Numbered from the stretch's first letter, positions 1 to 11,405 are shown. The stretch is 64,000 nt of DNA from Nicotiana tabacum (GCF_000715075.1 NC_134103.1:55830230-55894229); one strand, 5' to 3'. The notes: generated from the sequence alone by a model not told the origin. Translations and numbers: made by a program.

Positions 1-1448
1 TGCCCCTCAGAGAACGTGGGGCTGGGCAGTGAATCATCAATGTTAATTTCCCCGAGTGGGTCACTTGGGGAATTCTCTTCTCTTTGAAGGGCCTCAGAAC
101 TAGACCCTTCGGGCACACCCGCCGATTGCTCATCACGGCGGGAGGCATTATCAACACACTCAGGGACCCTGCTCGGACCTTCCCTCGAGATTACCTCGAT
201 CTGTGGCTCAACCTCCTCGACCGTCACCGGCTTAGCAATTCTCAAAGCTTCGATGCTTTCCCTCTTCCTAGCCACCAGCAGGCAGTCGGCATCTTCTCCC
301 TCCTCGTATTCATTTCATAGCGTTTGGACTACATCGGCAGACAGGACGGAGGGATCAGTCTTCGACTTTCGAGCCCTGCTTTTCTTGGGCTTTGGGGTAT
401 CTAGAGTCGAGGCCCTTCTCCTTCTGTTGTCTTTGGTCAGCTTCGGGGCCTCCCCTTCCCCGAGGGGAGGAGTCCTCATGACGATATTATCTCTAAGACC
501 TGTATGAGAAGAAATTAAGTTAAAAAAGTATTTCACAGGGAAGCATTAAACACGGACAGGGAACTTACCATGATTTTTGGCCTCCCATCGGCCCTTGGCC
601 AAATCGCGCCACGAGCGCTCAGCATACGAAGAGGTTGAAACCAGTTGTCGAACCCAACCTGCAAGATCCGGGACTGCACCAGGAAACCAGGGGGAAGCTG
701 CACCATAAAGAAGAATATAGATGAGAAGATGTAAAGGAAACATAACAAGTAATCAAACGTTATCGATGAGATTCTACTTATGCTTCATATTCCATTCTTC
801 GGGGAATGGAATCTTCTCGGCAGGGATTAAGTCGGAGGTCCTGACTCGGACAAATCGGCCTATCCATCCCCGGTCCTTGTCCTCGTCGATGCTCGAGAAC
901 AACATCTTCGTGGCCCGGCACTGAAGCCTTATCAGTCTTCCCCGATATAGACGGGGGTTGTATAGCCTAATGAGATGATCAAGGGTGAAAGACATACCCT
1001 CGACCTTGCTCGAGAAGAATCTGAGCAAAATGACAATTCGCCAAAAAGGGGTAGATCTGGTTTAGGGTTGCCCGGTATTAGCGGCATAAGTCGATTATGA
1101 CAGGATCGACGGAACACTGTGTGAAAGGGTAAGTATACACACTTAAGAACCCTTTCACATGAGTGGTGATGTTCTCCTCGGGGGTAGGAATCACCACCTC
1201 TTATTCTCCCAGTGGCAGTCTTTTTTCACCTACTCGAGATCGCCTTCGGACATCGAACATATGTACCTAGACATGAGCTCGCATCGGCCAGGAACCGAAG
1301 AGGATTTTTTGACTTTAAAGTCAGAAGTAAGTTCACATGGCCCGGGGATGCACTCTTCGATACGTGGCTCCACCGGTGTTTTATCACCGGCCGACCGCGA
1401 TGAGTAGGCCTTTTCTTCTTGAGGAACGGTCTTTGATGTTTTTGCCAT
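1..1448 (-). pseudogene. Antisense spliced gene of a Tat-like LTR element, broken
   Basis: Read on the minus strand, a gene starts at the ATG at 1448 (MAKTSKTVPQ) and runs off the window at base 1. It resembles a large protein family of Nicotiana-type genomes carried antisense between pol and the 3' LTR of Tat-like Ty3/gypsy elements (family assignment from memory). Recognisable parts are 1448-1230, about 1117-780 (a frame change near 1010 splits the conserved part ending FPEEWNM), 697-569 (WFPGAVPDLAGW, ERSWRDLAKGRWEAKNHG) and 499-315 (Lys/Arg-rich, probable nuclear-localisation stretch). Intron borders are visible: donor GTAAGTTC with acceptor CAG for 568-500, and acceptor CAG at 700-698 for the preceding intron, whose donor near 783 is weak. 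The frame change and a stop at 317-315 make it a pseudogene. Function unknown. Confidence 0.7.
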
Positions 1449-1796
1449 TGCTATATAATGTTTAAGGAAGAAGAAGGCAAAATTTGTGTTTTAATAAGGG
1501 ATTGGAAAACGGAAGCAAGCAAAGTTGATGAACTTGAAGAGAATAGAAGAGCTTTTGAAGATTGGAAGAAGTTTGAAATTAAAGTTTGAGAAGATTATGA
1601 AGGTGGTCTATTTATAATAGCCACTTTGATGGTTTGAAAGCAATGGTGGCCGACCATCAACTGGCATTAATTAATGACCTTGGGAACTGTTCAGACACGA
1701 CGCTTATATCGCTTACGTCACGATGTTGACGTCATAATTGATCGAGGTTTTAAATCAAAGTATCAAATTCGTTTCTTCTCGTTACACTCCAAAAAA
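1449..1796. other. Upstream region of the antisense gene, no ORF
   Basis: No coding potential seen. It lies between the start of the antisense gene and the 3' LTR, so it could serve as 5' UTR or promoter for the antisense transcript. A purine-rich stretch (AAAAAATGAGGGGA) at 1791-1804 is the likely polypurine tract and blurs the exact LTR start. Confidence 0.45.
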
Positions 1797-2444
1797 TGAG
1801 GGGACTATCTGTATACGATCAAAAATCTGGCATACCCAATTTCATTGGCAGGGGAGTTGCCTCGAGGGTAACCTCATAATAGATCGGGCTCGAGCTCGAG
1901 CTCAAAGATAGAACATCACGCCTGGAGATCGAAGTGTTCATTGAGATCGAGGCCAGCAACAATCGAGATCAAGCATGACTGACTTTGAGTAAGGCATAAT
2001 AACAGAATGGCGAGATATCAGTGTCCGATCGAAATTCACGGCGAAAATCCTGGAACAGATCAAATCAAAGCGGTTATTAGTATCAATCATGGGATCTACT
2101 TCCGTTATTAGAGTTGTAACTTATTTAGGATTCCTCTGTTATATAAAGAGGGATCCCATTCACTTGTAAGGGGGATCATTATTCATTGATAAGAATATAC
2201 ATATACAATGTTTTCTTTGTTCATCATTATTCATCGCTGTTTGTTCTATCCTCTACTGTTCTTATTAACTAATCTTGAGACTATCTCGAATCGAGGTCGA
2301 GGCATTGTTTGCAGACCGGTTTGATTTATTTTATTGTCCAATTTATTTATTTAATTCGTTGTTTATCAATTGGTACTAGGTTAAATCACATATTCTTAAA
2401 ACCACAATATAAGTTTAATTGTTACTCAATTTTTAGGATAAACA
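1797..2444 (+). repeat. LTR of Tat-like element V (3' LTR)
   Basis: The block starts TGAGGGGACTATCTG, right at a purine tract, and ends ...GGATAAACA. It holds a TATA box (ATATAAAGAG) near 2141. No primer binding site follows base 2444, and an antisense gene precedes the block, so a 3' LTR of a plus-strand element is favoured over a 5' LTR. The start could be about 15 bp further right if the purine tract includes GAGGGGACTA. The 5' LTR lies outside the window. Confidence 0.6.
2139..2148 (+). promoter_or_regulatory. TATA box of LTR V
   Basis: TTATATAAAG followed by AGGGATCCC, about 345 bp into the LTR, is the normal place for the Pol II promoter at the U3/R border. Start-site position not determined. 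Confidence 0.5.
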
Positions 2445-3960
2445 ACTTTGGGAGTTAGTAGCTGCTGTCAGTTGAGAGTTGATCTTGTTCTACTACTGGT
2501 GAATGTCGAATGAGTTTTTGAGCTTGATCTGTTGATTTCTCATTCATAATTGACATTCTGAATTGAAAACTGAATTGCATCTTCATTCTTTGGAATTGAT
2601 TGATTTTGGATTTGTAAGTTCGACTCGAGCTCCTTGTTCGAGTTGTGACTGTACTGAGGCTTTGGTATAGCTTGAACTGCTGAGGTTCTGATTCAACGCT
2701 GCTGTGATTCCAATAATTTGTTTCTACTGTTGAGGTCGACATTCAGAGCTGAAATCTGTTTCTACTGTTGCTGAATTTAGTGTGAGTTATTGCTACTGAT
2801 TTTGTTCATGAAGAGAATCTACTGAGTTAGAGCTGATTTTGTTCTTACTGATTTGGGATTGTTGATTGCGACTGAGACTTGCTTGTTTGTTCATCGTTTC
2901 AAAAATATTCTGTGCTCAAGTGCTGCTGAAGTTTCTGAGCTTTGAGCTGCAGTTGTGAAAGAGTAAGTACTGCATAGTTTGAGCTCTGGTTGCGCTTTCG
3001 CAAATCAACTTTGAGTTGTTGATACCCGACTGTTGTTTTTAACCAGTAGATCTGTACCGTTTAACTCGCTTTAGTTCAGTGTGTTAGTTGCTGCTAATTT
3101 TGGAGTACCCTGTTAACAATCTTTTGAAGTTCTTGTCTGTGAGCTTGAATCTGGTTTGGACATTCTGGGAGTTAGGGATAGTTTGGTTGAGCTTTCTACA
3201 AGTTTTATATCAATTGTTGGGGAATCATTTAAGCTGCTAATTCCTGCACTCTTTGAGCTGCATTCTCTGCAGCATTTGAGCAGCTGAAAAGTTGCACTTT
3301 GCAACAGTTTTGGACTGGTTTTGAGGTGACTGGAAACTGAAGTTTGCACCAGCTAATTGCTATAGTTTGGTCAGTAATATTTTTGAAAGGGTACTGCTAT
3401 TGGAGGTGATCTAATTTCTACATTAGAGGCTGCTATAGCTGGGAGTTGAAAGAGTTCAAAGAGGAAAGACGTCATCAGAATTCTCCTGGAAGTTGCAGAG
3501 TTTTTTCTGCAGCAAAGAAAATTTTTGCACTGTTTCTCCACTGTTTAGCTGCTGAAATCTGCTATCAAATCTAAGAACTGATAAGCAAGTTTGACAACTG
3601 TGTTGAAGGTTGCTTTACTGCTAGTTTGATCAGTTTTAGTGAGTCTAATTTTCTGATTAGTTGTGAGGGACTCATTCAGTTAGTTGCAGACTGTTGATCT
3701 TTTTCTGAGTTGCAGTTTCAGTTGTATGCCTTGCATTTCAACATTGGACACTTGAAAGTTGAACCCTGGACAATGAGATATTGAACAGAACCTGTCCAGT
3801 TTTGCAAGAATGACCAGTTTTGCAAATTCGACCAGTTTTGCAAATATCTCCAATGTTTGCGAATATGACCAAATTTGGGAAAACAAGTGTCTAGTTTTGT
3901 AGTTTCTTTTCTTTTCTTTCTTTCCAATTTGTAGTAACCTAAACTCTAAGCTAGATTAAA
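2445..3960 (+). other. Long low-complexity leader upstream of element B ORFs
   Basis: About 1.5 kb without a credible gene. The plus strand is T/G-rich and built of recurring words such as GAGCTGCTG and TTTGAGTTG, as in the long untranslated leaders of plant LTR elements. Minus-strand frames here are compositional. It is placed in element B because it leads straight into the segment conserved with element A at 3961. Confidence 0.4.
3796..3865 (+). repeat. Short tandem repeat in leader of B
   Basis: About three imperfect copies of a unit of about 20 bp containing GACCAGTTTTGCAAAT, then a degenerate fourth (CAATGTTTGCGAATATGACC). Element A has a different tandem array in the corresponding place, just upstream of the leader segment the two elements share. 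Confidence 0.6.
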
Positions 3961-4391
3961 CTTGATAATTGTTCTTATTGAGTATTATTCTAGTTCATGC
4001 GTGCTTTGTTTCTTCCGTGCCAATTTTTCGTGCTTTTCGCTTTATTTTCATTGTGAATTGTTTGGCTCAAGTCTGTTTATTTTTAAATGTGCTTTCTTTG
4101 GTGTCACATAAATTCTATTCCAAACCGATACTTGATTACCTACTTGGATTGATTTGGGAATGTTGATTGTGAAGAGAACTTTTAGATACCCTTATCTAGA
4201 AAAAGGCTTGAGTGGTGAGTTCAATTGAGCGATGTCGCAAAAGCCTTTGACCTTGAGTGCAAACACGAGTGTTGAGTGACATATATATTGAGTGATACAC
4301 TAAGGGATTGAATTGTGAGGTCCTATTTTTGACTAACCAACTTTCTTATTTTACGTTTTCTTTTGTAGGCACAAGGAGTCATAAGGGAGGT
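3961..4391 (+). other. Conserved leader segment with candidate intron (element B)
   Basis: This segment aligns by eye with 11500-11880 of element A: TTGTGAATTGTTTG, AAGCTTGAGTGGTGAG or its variant, CCTTGAGTG, ACACTAAGGGA, GTGAGGTCC and TTTTGTAGG occur in the same order. A GTGAGT donor at 4215 and a TTTTGTAG acceptor ending at 4368 would define a 154-nt intron just before the ATG at 4392. A has the same donor and acceptor words 145 nt apart. Splicing is inferred from this conservation only. Confidence 0.5.
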
Positions 4392-5215
4392 ATGGATAGT
4401 TATGTAGGTTCTTCTTATGAAATTAATTGTGTTTCTCCAAGTGTTGAAATCTTTTATGATGAAAGTAGGAGAAAGATAAATTTGAGGCATTATGTAGCGA
4501 ATGTAGAAGGCTACGAGGGTGGTTTGGTTGCTATAAGTAATCACTATGCGACCAACTTTATTGCTTCTTCCTTTGTTGAATGGTTTGGGATTTAGTTGTA
4601 TTCCGAGGGAGTCGCCTTATGAGTTTAGTGGTGAATTGGTGGATAGAGGAGTGATGGTTACTATAACCAAAGGAGACTTTAAAGAAGTGGTTTGGTGTGA
4701 TGTATACCCTATGATCTATTGCCATGTACGATTGGGAAAATCTTGGTTTCTTGATCATAATCTTCCAACTGATGTAAAGTGGAATAGGTATGTGGTTGAT
4801 CTAAATGGAAGGGGGCATTCCTTCATTCCTAAATACTTTGCGGATAAGTTGGCGGCAAAGCCAGATATTGAAAATGGAGTTTGGAGTGCAAATCAATTCA
4901 TAAGTCCTTATCCTAGTCCAAGTGGAGATTATGATGCTTATATTATGTCAAGCCAAGTTGTGTCTTTTGATACTTGTTACAATGCATCTTACACTTATCC
5001 ACCACCCACTACCAACACCAACTACAACCCCCAACTACACATCCACCACAAGTACCTCAACTACAACCTTATCAAACTTCAGCACAACTTAGACCACCAC
5101 GAAATCTACCTTCACAACATATGCCTCAAGCACCACAAAGGAGGGACAATCTCCCTCCGCCACTACCCATACCACCTCAAGAGCCTCGGATGATTAACAA
5201 CCCACTGTTTTAACA
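4392..5215 (+). pseudogene. Gag/protease-like ORF of element B, frameshifted
   Basis: Begins MDSYVGSSYEINC, parallel to MIETSEGSSYEM at the start of ORF1 in element A. The frame breaks near 4595 and continues in another frame to about 5000. VVWCDVYPMIYCHVRLGKSW and the following residues resemble the C-terminal part of retropepsin-like domains in Ty3 elements. Upstream, AISNHYATNFIASSFVE sits where the catalytic Asp-Ser/Thr-Gly would be, and no such triad is present. After about 5000 the Pro/Gln-rich frame (LPPPLPIPPQEPRM) ending at 5213 looks like the original one. At least two frameshifts; no RT or integrase follows. The protease comparison rests on motif resemblance alone. Confidence 0.4.
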
Positions 5216-5570
5216 TGATCAAGATGATACCTTGAATGAGTTAGACAATATCCAACAAGTTTTCGGTGATAAATATAGGGGGAACAAAGTAAACCAAAGG
5301 GGAACAAGCCAAATGAGATTGCGAACATCCTTAAAAAATGCAAAAAGAAAAAGTAAGGATGAGAGACAAAAGACAAAAAAAAATAAGGCAGAGAAAAGTG
5401 ACATCTCTAGAGTGAAAAAATGAGAGAAAGTGTGGAGTGAAGTGAGTGAGTTGTCTCAAGAAAAGAATGAAGAGCTTGAAAAGAAAATGAGAGAAAAGAA
5501 AGAGGGAAAACAAAAGGAGAGTGAGGATTTTCCTTATTATAATGCTACTACCCTTTTCTTCTTTCTGTAG
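5216..5570 (+). pseudogene. Lys/Glu-rich tail ORF of element B
   Basis: Purine-rich DNA coding a highly charged tail (NKVNQRGTSQ, MREKKEGKQKESE) that ends in FPYYNATTLFFFL and a TAG at 5568-5570. Element A has the same arrangement at 12080-12235: charged KQEEMREKQESVSES, then a Tyr/Cys/Phe-rich end and a stop. The matched order supports common descent of A and B. Several stops interrupt the stretch. The Phe-rich frames on the other strand are shadows. Confidence 0.45.
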
Positions 5571-5784
5571 TTGTTTTGTATCTTATGCAGGGACTTTTGG
5601 AGAGGAGCCATCTAGTAAAGTTCAATCCACTTTGAAGAGCTTGAAAGAAGATCAATTTACCTTTTCAAGAGAACTTATGGAATCTATTGAGCAAGTTCAA
5701 GGTAAAGAGAATACTTTAGAAGTGCTTCAAGGTAAAATAGCTTATCTCTTTACTCTTAGTTCAAGGTAAAGAGAATACTTTATT
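5571..5784 (+). other. 3' remnant of B with 64-bp direct repeat
   Basis: Follows the tail ORF. Holds a direct repeat containing TTCAAGGTAAAGAGAATAC at 5694-5718 and 5758-5782, 64 bp apart. Homology to B stops right after the second copy, where the LTR fragment at 5785 begins, so the breakpoint may have formed by slippage or end joining. The frame 5521-5769 contains ESIEQVQGKENTLEVLQGKI, possibly coding, not recognised. Confidence 0.4.
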
Positions 5785-6255
5785 CTTAATCAACACCGAA
5801 AGACCTCAAATTTTGCATGCAACTCCCAAATAACAAAACCAACATATTCCAACTCCCGGAACCAAAATAAAACCCGATATCACCAAAGTCAACTCCCGGT
5901 CAAACCTATGAACCTTCTAAATCTTCAAATTTCTAACTTTCATCAATTCAAGCCAAAACAACCTAGGAACCTCAAAATCCAAATCCGGACATATGCCTAA
6001 GTCCAAAATCACCGTACGAACCTATTGGAACCATCAAAATAATATTCCGGGGTAGTCTACATAAAAGTTAAACCTTGGCCAACTCTTACAACTTAGGCTT
6101 TCAACCATGGAACTAAGTATTCCAATTCACATCAAAAACCTTTCTGAACCAAACCAACCATCCCCGCAAGTTACATAACCACAAATACACATACACAAAC
6201 CATCAAATAGGGAAACGAGGCTAAAATACACAAAATGATCGATTGGGCCGTTACA
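5785..6255 (-). repeat. Partial gypsy LTR T, minus strand
   Basis: On the minus strand the LTR starts TGTAACGGCCC at 6255 and reads inward to about 5785, where it is cut off at the junction with B. It is the same family as solo LTR H (compare 24290-24763) and the LTR of U (62814 on): the blocks for TTGGACTTAGG and for the TCAACTCCCGGTC-type segment match in order. Just outside the start, the minus strand reads GGGCGGATAGATAT, possibly a decayed polypurine tract. Confidence 0.65.
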
Positions 6256-6720
6256 ATATCTATCCGCCCATATGGTAAAAATCTATAAGAGCAACCCAAG
6301 GTAGTTATAAGTTTCAAAAAGTAAAATATGAAAGGTAAAGGAGATACGAGGTACCCCGTATGGAGAAGATTATATTTAGTTGGAGTTCAAACAGAGGGAA
6401 ACAAGTGTTACAATTCCGTTTTCAGGCATCAGCAGACGTAGTCTTGGAAAGGAATGGAAATTTCAGGCTATAGTGAGGGTAGAGTAATCCTCGGTAATGG
6501 ACATATTTTAGTTAGAATTAAATGATATTAATGAATGGTATTCCGAACATGTCTATAGTTCCATTTTATGAGGTGTACTCGAAAATTGTTTAGTCAGATA
6601 TGACTTCTTGAGTAATTAGAAGTTTCTGAGATTAGATAATTGAATTATTGTAAATGAGATAAGTATTCACTTCAGTGTAATTCGTGCTTCCAATGATGAA
6701 GGGATATTAATCGGCCGAAG
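6256..6720. other. Decayed retroelement interior, no ORF
   Basis: AT-rich, no sustained reading frame and no motif I can name. It is continuous with 9024 onward once solo LTR J is removed. By position it is the 3' interior of the element that owns LTR fragment T. Confidence 0.3.
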
Positions 6721-9018
6721 TGTCATGACCCAAAATTCAACTAATCAGGATGACACCTAACCGAACCCGCCAGGTAAGCCAAGTAATAATAAACCACAAT
6801 ATAATGATAATGATAAGAGTCAAAAATAAAATAACTGAATTTTATACAATTCTCCAAGGACTAGTAGTACAAATCATGAGCTTCTAAGACTTGGAGTTTA
6901 CAAAACTGGTATGAAATAAATACATCATCTGTTCGAAACGTACATAAACAGATTTATAAATCTAAAACTACCAAGAACAAGAGGCATCTATAACCGGAAT
7001 GTAGGCACATCTTCAATGCTATCTCCTACCACTCGCAACAACATCAACTCCAAAATCTGCACGCAAGGTGCAAAAGTACAGTATTAGTTCAACCGACCCC
7101 ATGTACTCAATAAGTAACAAACTTAACCTTAGTCCCCAACTCAATCATCAATCTCTCCAGCCTCTCGGGCTCACAAATCTCATGCCAATCAGTCCGAACA
7201 ATGATAACATGATGTGACAACAAAGGATAGCAAAGACTAAGATATGATATGCGAATGAATGAATATGACCGAGTATGTAACTGTAATTTAAGCAAATAAC
7301 TCAACAGCAGAGATGACCTCGGTGGGTCCTAACAGAATAAGCATATAGCCTAAACATGATTTTTAACATGATTCATAGCTCAATTTCTCTAATACGTAGA
7401 AATTTCATGGATAGAAACAAGATTGGATAACTACACGGTACCATAGAATCAACCGAGTCATAATTCACACGGTGTACGCCCACACGTCCGTCACCTAGCG
7501 TGTGCGTCACCTCAACACCAAATACATAACACGTATATTCAGGGATTCATACCCTTAGCATCAAGTTTAGAAGTGTTGCTCACCTCGAATTAGTCGAATC
7601 CAATATCGAGCAAGTCAAACAATACTCTAGACAAACCATCCGCACGTACCGATCTCCGAATGACTCGCAACTAGCCAAAAGCAACTCAAGAACATCAAAT
7701 AATTGCAGAGTAAACAAACCCAATCAATAAAGGTCGAATCTTTAATCAAAAGTCGAAAGTCAACCAAAAAGTCAGCAAAAGTCAATGCAGAGCTCGCATT
7801 GGATTCTGAATCCAAGCTTACCGAGCGAAGCCCGAACCAATCCAAGCTCACCCAAACTAAAACCGAATCAATCGGAGTTCGATAACTCAACCAATTCGCC
7901 AAAATATCGCTCTTGGATGTTCATAACCCAAGAGTCCAACCCATACTAGTAGGGTCCCATATCTCCCGAAATACTCACCCAAAACTCTCCAAATTCAAGT
8001 ATATTGCTCTTCTAATATAGGAGAACAAAACCCCAAAAATAATTGAGAAATAAACGCCTCTAACTCATTTTCAATTTTTAAAATTTAGGACATAACCCTA
8101 AGTCTTGATTTAAAGAATAAAATGGGTTTTCAATTAAAATCATAGATCAAAGCTTAAACCAAGGGATTGAATCAAAAGAAAATATTTAGGCTATGGTTTA
8201 GACCTTACCCTATGGAAGAAATGTGAAGAACATCCTTGAATTCTCCCAATCCTAAACTTTCAAGATGAGAAAAACTCCAACAATATTAATAGCCAAAAAT
8301 GCTCAGTTGTTTTACCTCATTTCTTGTGCCAAATGATTCCAAAACTCCCTTTTGATGTCTCCAATGGATTCCTTGTGAAATTACAATCAAGTTAGGCTTT
8401 TGAATTACTCTATTTGACTTTATAATGAAGGAGATATGTTGGTTTTAATATTTGTAAATAGTGCTGATTTTAAAATACGAATTCAATGGAAATTACGTAA
8501 TTAATCTGATAAAAAATCTGGCAATCCAATTCATCGTAAAATGACCATAGATTCCTCATATGATGTCAAAACTTGATGATTTCAGTTGCTATATTTCCAA
8601 AACTATGATACGGATATAATGGTTTAGTCAAAATATGAATCAAAGGCCGTTTGCTCAATATGGTAACCTTTATGCTCAAATCGACGTCAAAACCGAAAAC
8701 AATCACCATACAACCCAAACTTATCCAAAATTCATCGGAATTTAACCAAACTTTGTGAAAATATCCAAAATCATCATACAAACTTATTGGAATAATTAAA
8801 ACCTGATTTCGAGTACATTTAGCTAAAATTCAAGCCTTGATCAACTCTTCCAACTTAAAGTTTTTAAAACGAGAATCATTATTCCAAAGCAATCCCGAAC
8901 CGCTAGAAAACCAAAACCAACCATACACGTAAGTCATAATACATAATATGAGGCTACTCAAAGTCTCAAACCATCGAATAAAATGCTAAAGCTCAAAATA
9001 ACCGGTCGAGTCATTATA
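6721..9018 (-). mobile_element. Solo LTR J, target duplication CGAAG
   Basis: The plus strand starts TGTCATGACCC and ends GAGTCATTATA, so on the minus strand the LTR runs from TATAATGACTC (TGTAACGACC in relatives) to GGGTCATGACA. It is flanked by CGAAG at 6716-6720 and 9019-9023, a perfect 5-bp duplication. No internal region or second LTR is present, so it is a solo LTR, presumably left by recombination between two LTRs. At 2298 bp it matches the long-LTR gypsy family of H, T and U. Small ORFs inside (for example 7627-7902) are chance frames. Confidence 0.85.
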
Positions 9019-9023
9019 CGAAG

Positions 9024-9479
9024 AATAAGACCAAATGAAGTAGGGGAAGCTAGAAGCAAAAAAAATGTCGCACTTAAGTCCTCCAGAGGAAGATAAGAGA
9101 TAGTAATTTTAGTAAGGAATAGATAGAATGATAAGTGAAATGTTTTGAGTAGATACGAGAAATGGTCAATGATTATAAACTAAAGTATGGTAGTACGACA
9201 AGGTTCGTAATCAAGAAGAAGAGAAGCAAGAGAAGGCAATTTTTAATTATAAAGAGGCATAAGTCGCAATCACAAAAAGTGAATTGTCAGCTACAATAAG
9301 TGTATCAAAAGACCAATGTAGCCCCAGGATTAAGAAATATTAATACTAGGTAGTAACCTAAGGTAACGAGATGCAAGTTAGAAACTCGAAGGATTTCTAT
9401 ATTAGTTGGCATTGCGTCATTTACAAAGTGTATGATTAAGCAGTAAGAGGGTGAATGACAATGGAGCAACCTTTGAGGG
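9024..9479. other. Decayed retroelement interior
   Basis: No credible ORF. CTAAAGTATGGTAG at about 9180 also occurs at about 30297 in C and, with one change, at about 48590 in D, so part of this may be the same decayed gypsy interior. Weak evidence from one short match and its surroundings. Confidence 0.3.
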
Positions 9480-10150
9480 TTAGTAGAAAGAGACAACTTA
9501 GCGGATCGGATGGCAATCGGAGACCATGCCGCGCACATGGTGGTTCCTCCTTCTTATTATTATATTTGATTCGTATCACCATGTCAACCTACACGACATG
9601 GTGGTGAGACGGCTTAGCTGATCGGGTGGAGATCAGACGCCATGCCGCGCACATGGTGGTATTGTGTCCTATGTCCACCCGCATACATTGGGGTGAGATG
9701 TCTTACCCGATCGAGCGGTGATCGAACTCCATGCCTCGTGTATGGTAGTTATCAGTGGATAATGATCTCCCAAACAAAAATATTAATGTTCATTTGAAAA
9801 TTTGTTACTTTTTAACTTGGCATTTTTATATTATTGGTTTATCTTGCTGCTTTCATGCTTCTCTCCTCCTTATGTTGGCATTCTATTCTATGAGATGGTA
9901 TTTAGCTTTACATACTAGCATTATTCTATATTTACTAACGTCCCTATTGCCAGGGACGCTGCATCTTTAATGGATGCAGGTGGCTTAAGTTCTTGATAGG
10001 TATCTTAGCTGATTCAATGAACCCTACTTTATATCGAGGCCTTATGTTTGTATTGACACTTGTATATTATTTTACGGTATAGCGGGGGCCCTATCACCAG
10101 TATCTCCATACTATTCTCATGTTTTTTAGAGGCTCCGTAGACATACTATA
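9480..10150 (+). repeat. Fragment of F-type gypsy LTR
   Basis: Matches the second half of the F LTR (about 23220-23910) in order: the GATCGG...CATGCCGCGCACATGGTGGT words, TTTAGCTTTACATACTAG, AACGTCCCTATTGCCAGGG, TGGATGCAGGTGG and TTTTAGAGGCTCCGTAGAC. It is cut at 10150 by insertion of element A. The continuation expected on the far side of A is absent, because A ends against gypsy fragment K. Confidence 0.7.
9490..9745 (+). repeat. Triplicated about 90-bp unit in LTR fragment
   Basis: Three imperfect copies of a unit with a GATCGG-type word, a GATC(A/G)GA...CATGCCGCGCACATGGTGGT segment and a spacer. The same unit is repeated, diverged, at 23220-23470 in F and lies inverted in S near 61120-61250. 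Confidence 0.65.
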
Positions 10151-10647
10151 TGATATGACCCAAGATAGCCAATATGTGATTTGTATGTCAATTGATGGCT
10201 ACTTTCTCAATTAGAGGTTATGTGTGCAATTTGCCAATAATTGAAGACTATGTAATTGGAGGCTATACTTGTACTAAGTGACTACACTTAGTTCCTTATA
10301 ATTAACTTAGGGGTATTTAGGTTATTAGTAGTCAAATAACCACTCTACTATAAATAACCCTTAAGGCATTCATTTTAGGGAGACTAATTTTGATGAATGA
10401 TGGATACTCTTTTTTGAGCGGTGTAATGGTGATTTGCCATTGTTGATGAAAACTTATACAATGTGTGTTCTTCAAGTGGAATCGCACTTTCACTTGAAGG
10501 TATTCCTATAGTTTAGGTTCACTTTGTTATGTAATTGTTTGGTGATTGATTATTTCAATTGTTTTGCAATTATTACTTTGTTGGGTCTATTCTCAAATTC
10601 TATCCTTTATCTTCAATTTCTTGTCTTCCGCATTGTAGATTCGTATA
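10151..10647 (+). repeat. 5' LTR of element A
   Basis: Starts TGATATGACCC and ends about ...ATTCGTATA just before the primer site; the relative at 57364 ends in TCA, so the final CA seems mutated here. Contains the TATA box TATAAATA at 10349. The start of the 3' LTR (14277 on) matches apart from scattered changes for about 80 bp. Confidence 0.8.
10349..10356 (+). promoter_or_regulatory. TATA box of LTR A
   Basis: TATAAATA about 200 bp into the 497-bp LTR, a normal U3 position. The inverted copy Q has the matching site mutated (TACAAATAG on its own sense strand). Confidence 0.55.
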
Positions 10648-10650
10648 ATT

Positions 10651-10662
10651 TTGTATCAGAGC
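10651..10662 (+). other. Primer binding site (tRNA-iMet), element A
   Basis: TTGTATCAGAGC, one mismatch from TGGTATCAGAGC, the usual plant site complementary to the 3' end of initiator tRNA-Met. It lies directly downstream of the 5' LTR, which fixes the element's orientation. Confidence 0.75.
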
Positions 10663-11134
10663 TTGGATTAGTGTTTGTTTCTACAACCACTAACTAAGTA
10701 TTTGATTTTATTTGAAAATCCCAAAAACAAAACGAAAATAAAAAATATTGTTCATGTTCTTGAGTTGAATCTTTGATTTCTTGGATCTTAATACATATTG
10801 ATGTTTAAAAGTGATTGGGGTTTGTTCACTATGTGAAAATACATCAAAAGAAGTTGGTTTAAAGTCATTTGAGTGGCTACAAGTGAATTTAGAAAGTTTC
10901 TTGTTCATTAAGTTTATCATGTTCATAAGTGGGTTCAAGAGAAAAAGTACAATTTTATCCATTTGAGTTGATGTGATTCATGAATTTGATGTTAAAAACC
11001 ATTGGAGTTTGATCCTAAGGTTATTCCTAAGTGAAATCGGAAGTTTGAAGGAATTTGAACGTGATTTGGATCAATTAAAAAATTCAAAATCCAGCAAAAA
11101 GTGAAGAAAAAGTGTAGAAAATTTCATATCTACA

Positions 11135-11405
11135 GGTTGCGTAGGTACATGCGTAACTACGCACCCCTTGCGTAGCCAAAAACAATAGCCATCAATATTG
11201 GGAGAAAATCAAGCGTAGCTACGCAACAGAAGGTATAGCAACGTAGCCAACCAAGCATAGCTACGCAGCAGAAGGTGTAGCTACTCAACCCCAGAGCGTA
11301 TTTACGCACCCCCAGAGCGTAGCTATGCAAACCCAAAGTGTATCTACACACCCCCAGAGCGTAGCTATGCAACCCCAGAGCATAGCTATGCACCCTAAGG
11401 CATAG
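11135..11405 (+). repeat. Palindromic-word tandem array in leader of A
   Basis: About eleven imperfect copies of words like AGCGTAGCTACGCAACC. GCGTAGCTACGC at 11213-11224 is a perfect 12-bp palindrome. From about 11275 the spacing is near 21 bp, seen as a 7-residue period (HSYALGL, HSYALGV) in the minus-strand frame, which is a shadow, not a gene. Confidence 0.75.

Noticed and set aside
1797..2444. LTR V as the 5' LTR of element B
   Set aside because: No primer binding site follows it, and B's relative A has a quite different LTR; the antisense gene upstream fits a 3' LTR.
11157..11393. Minus-strand ORF with repeated HSYALGL heptads
   Set aside because: It is the translation of the 21-bp tandem array in the leader of A; no start context or partner ORF, and the other half of the array breaks the frame.
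11135..11405. CRISPR-like repeat array
   Set aside because: Repeats are imperfect, near-contiguous and without unique spacers, in a plant LTR element; not a CRISPR.
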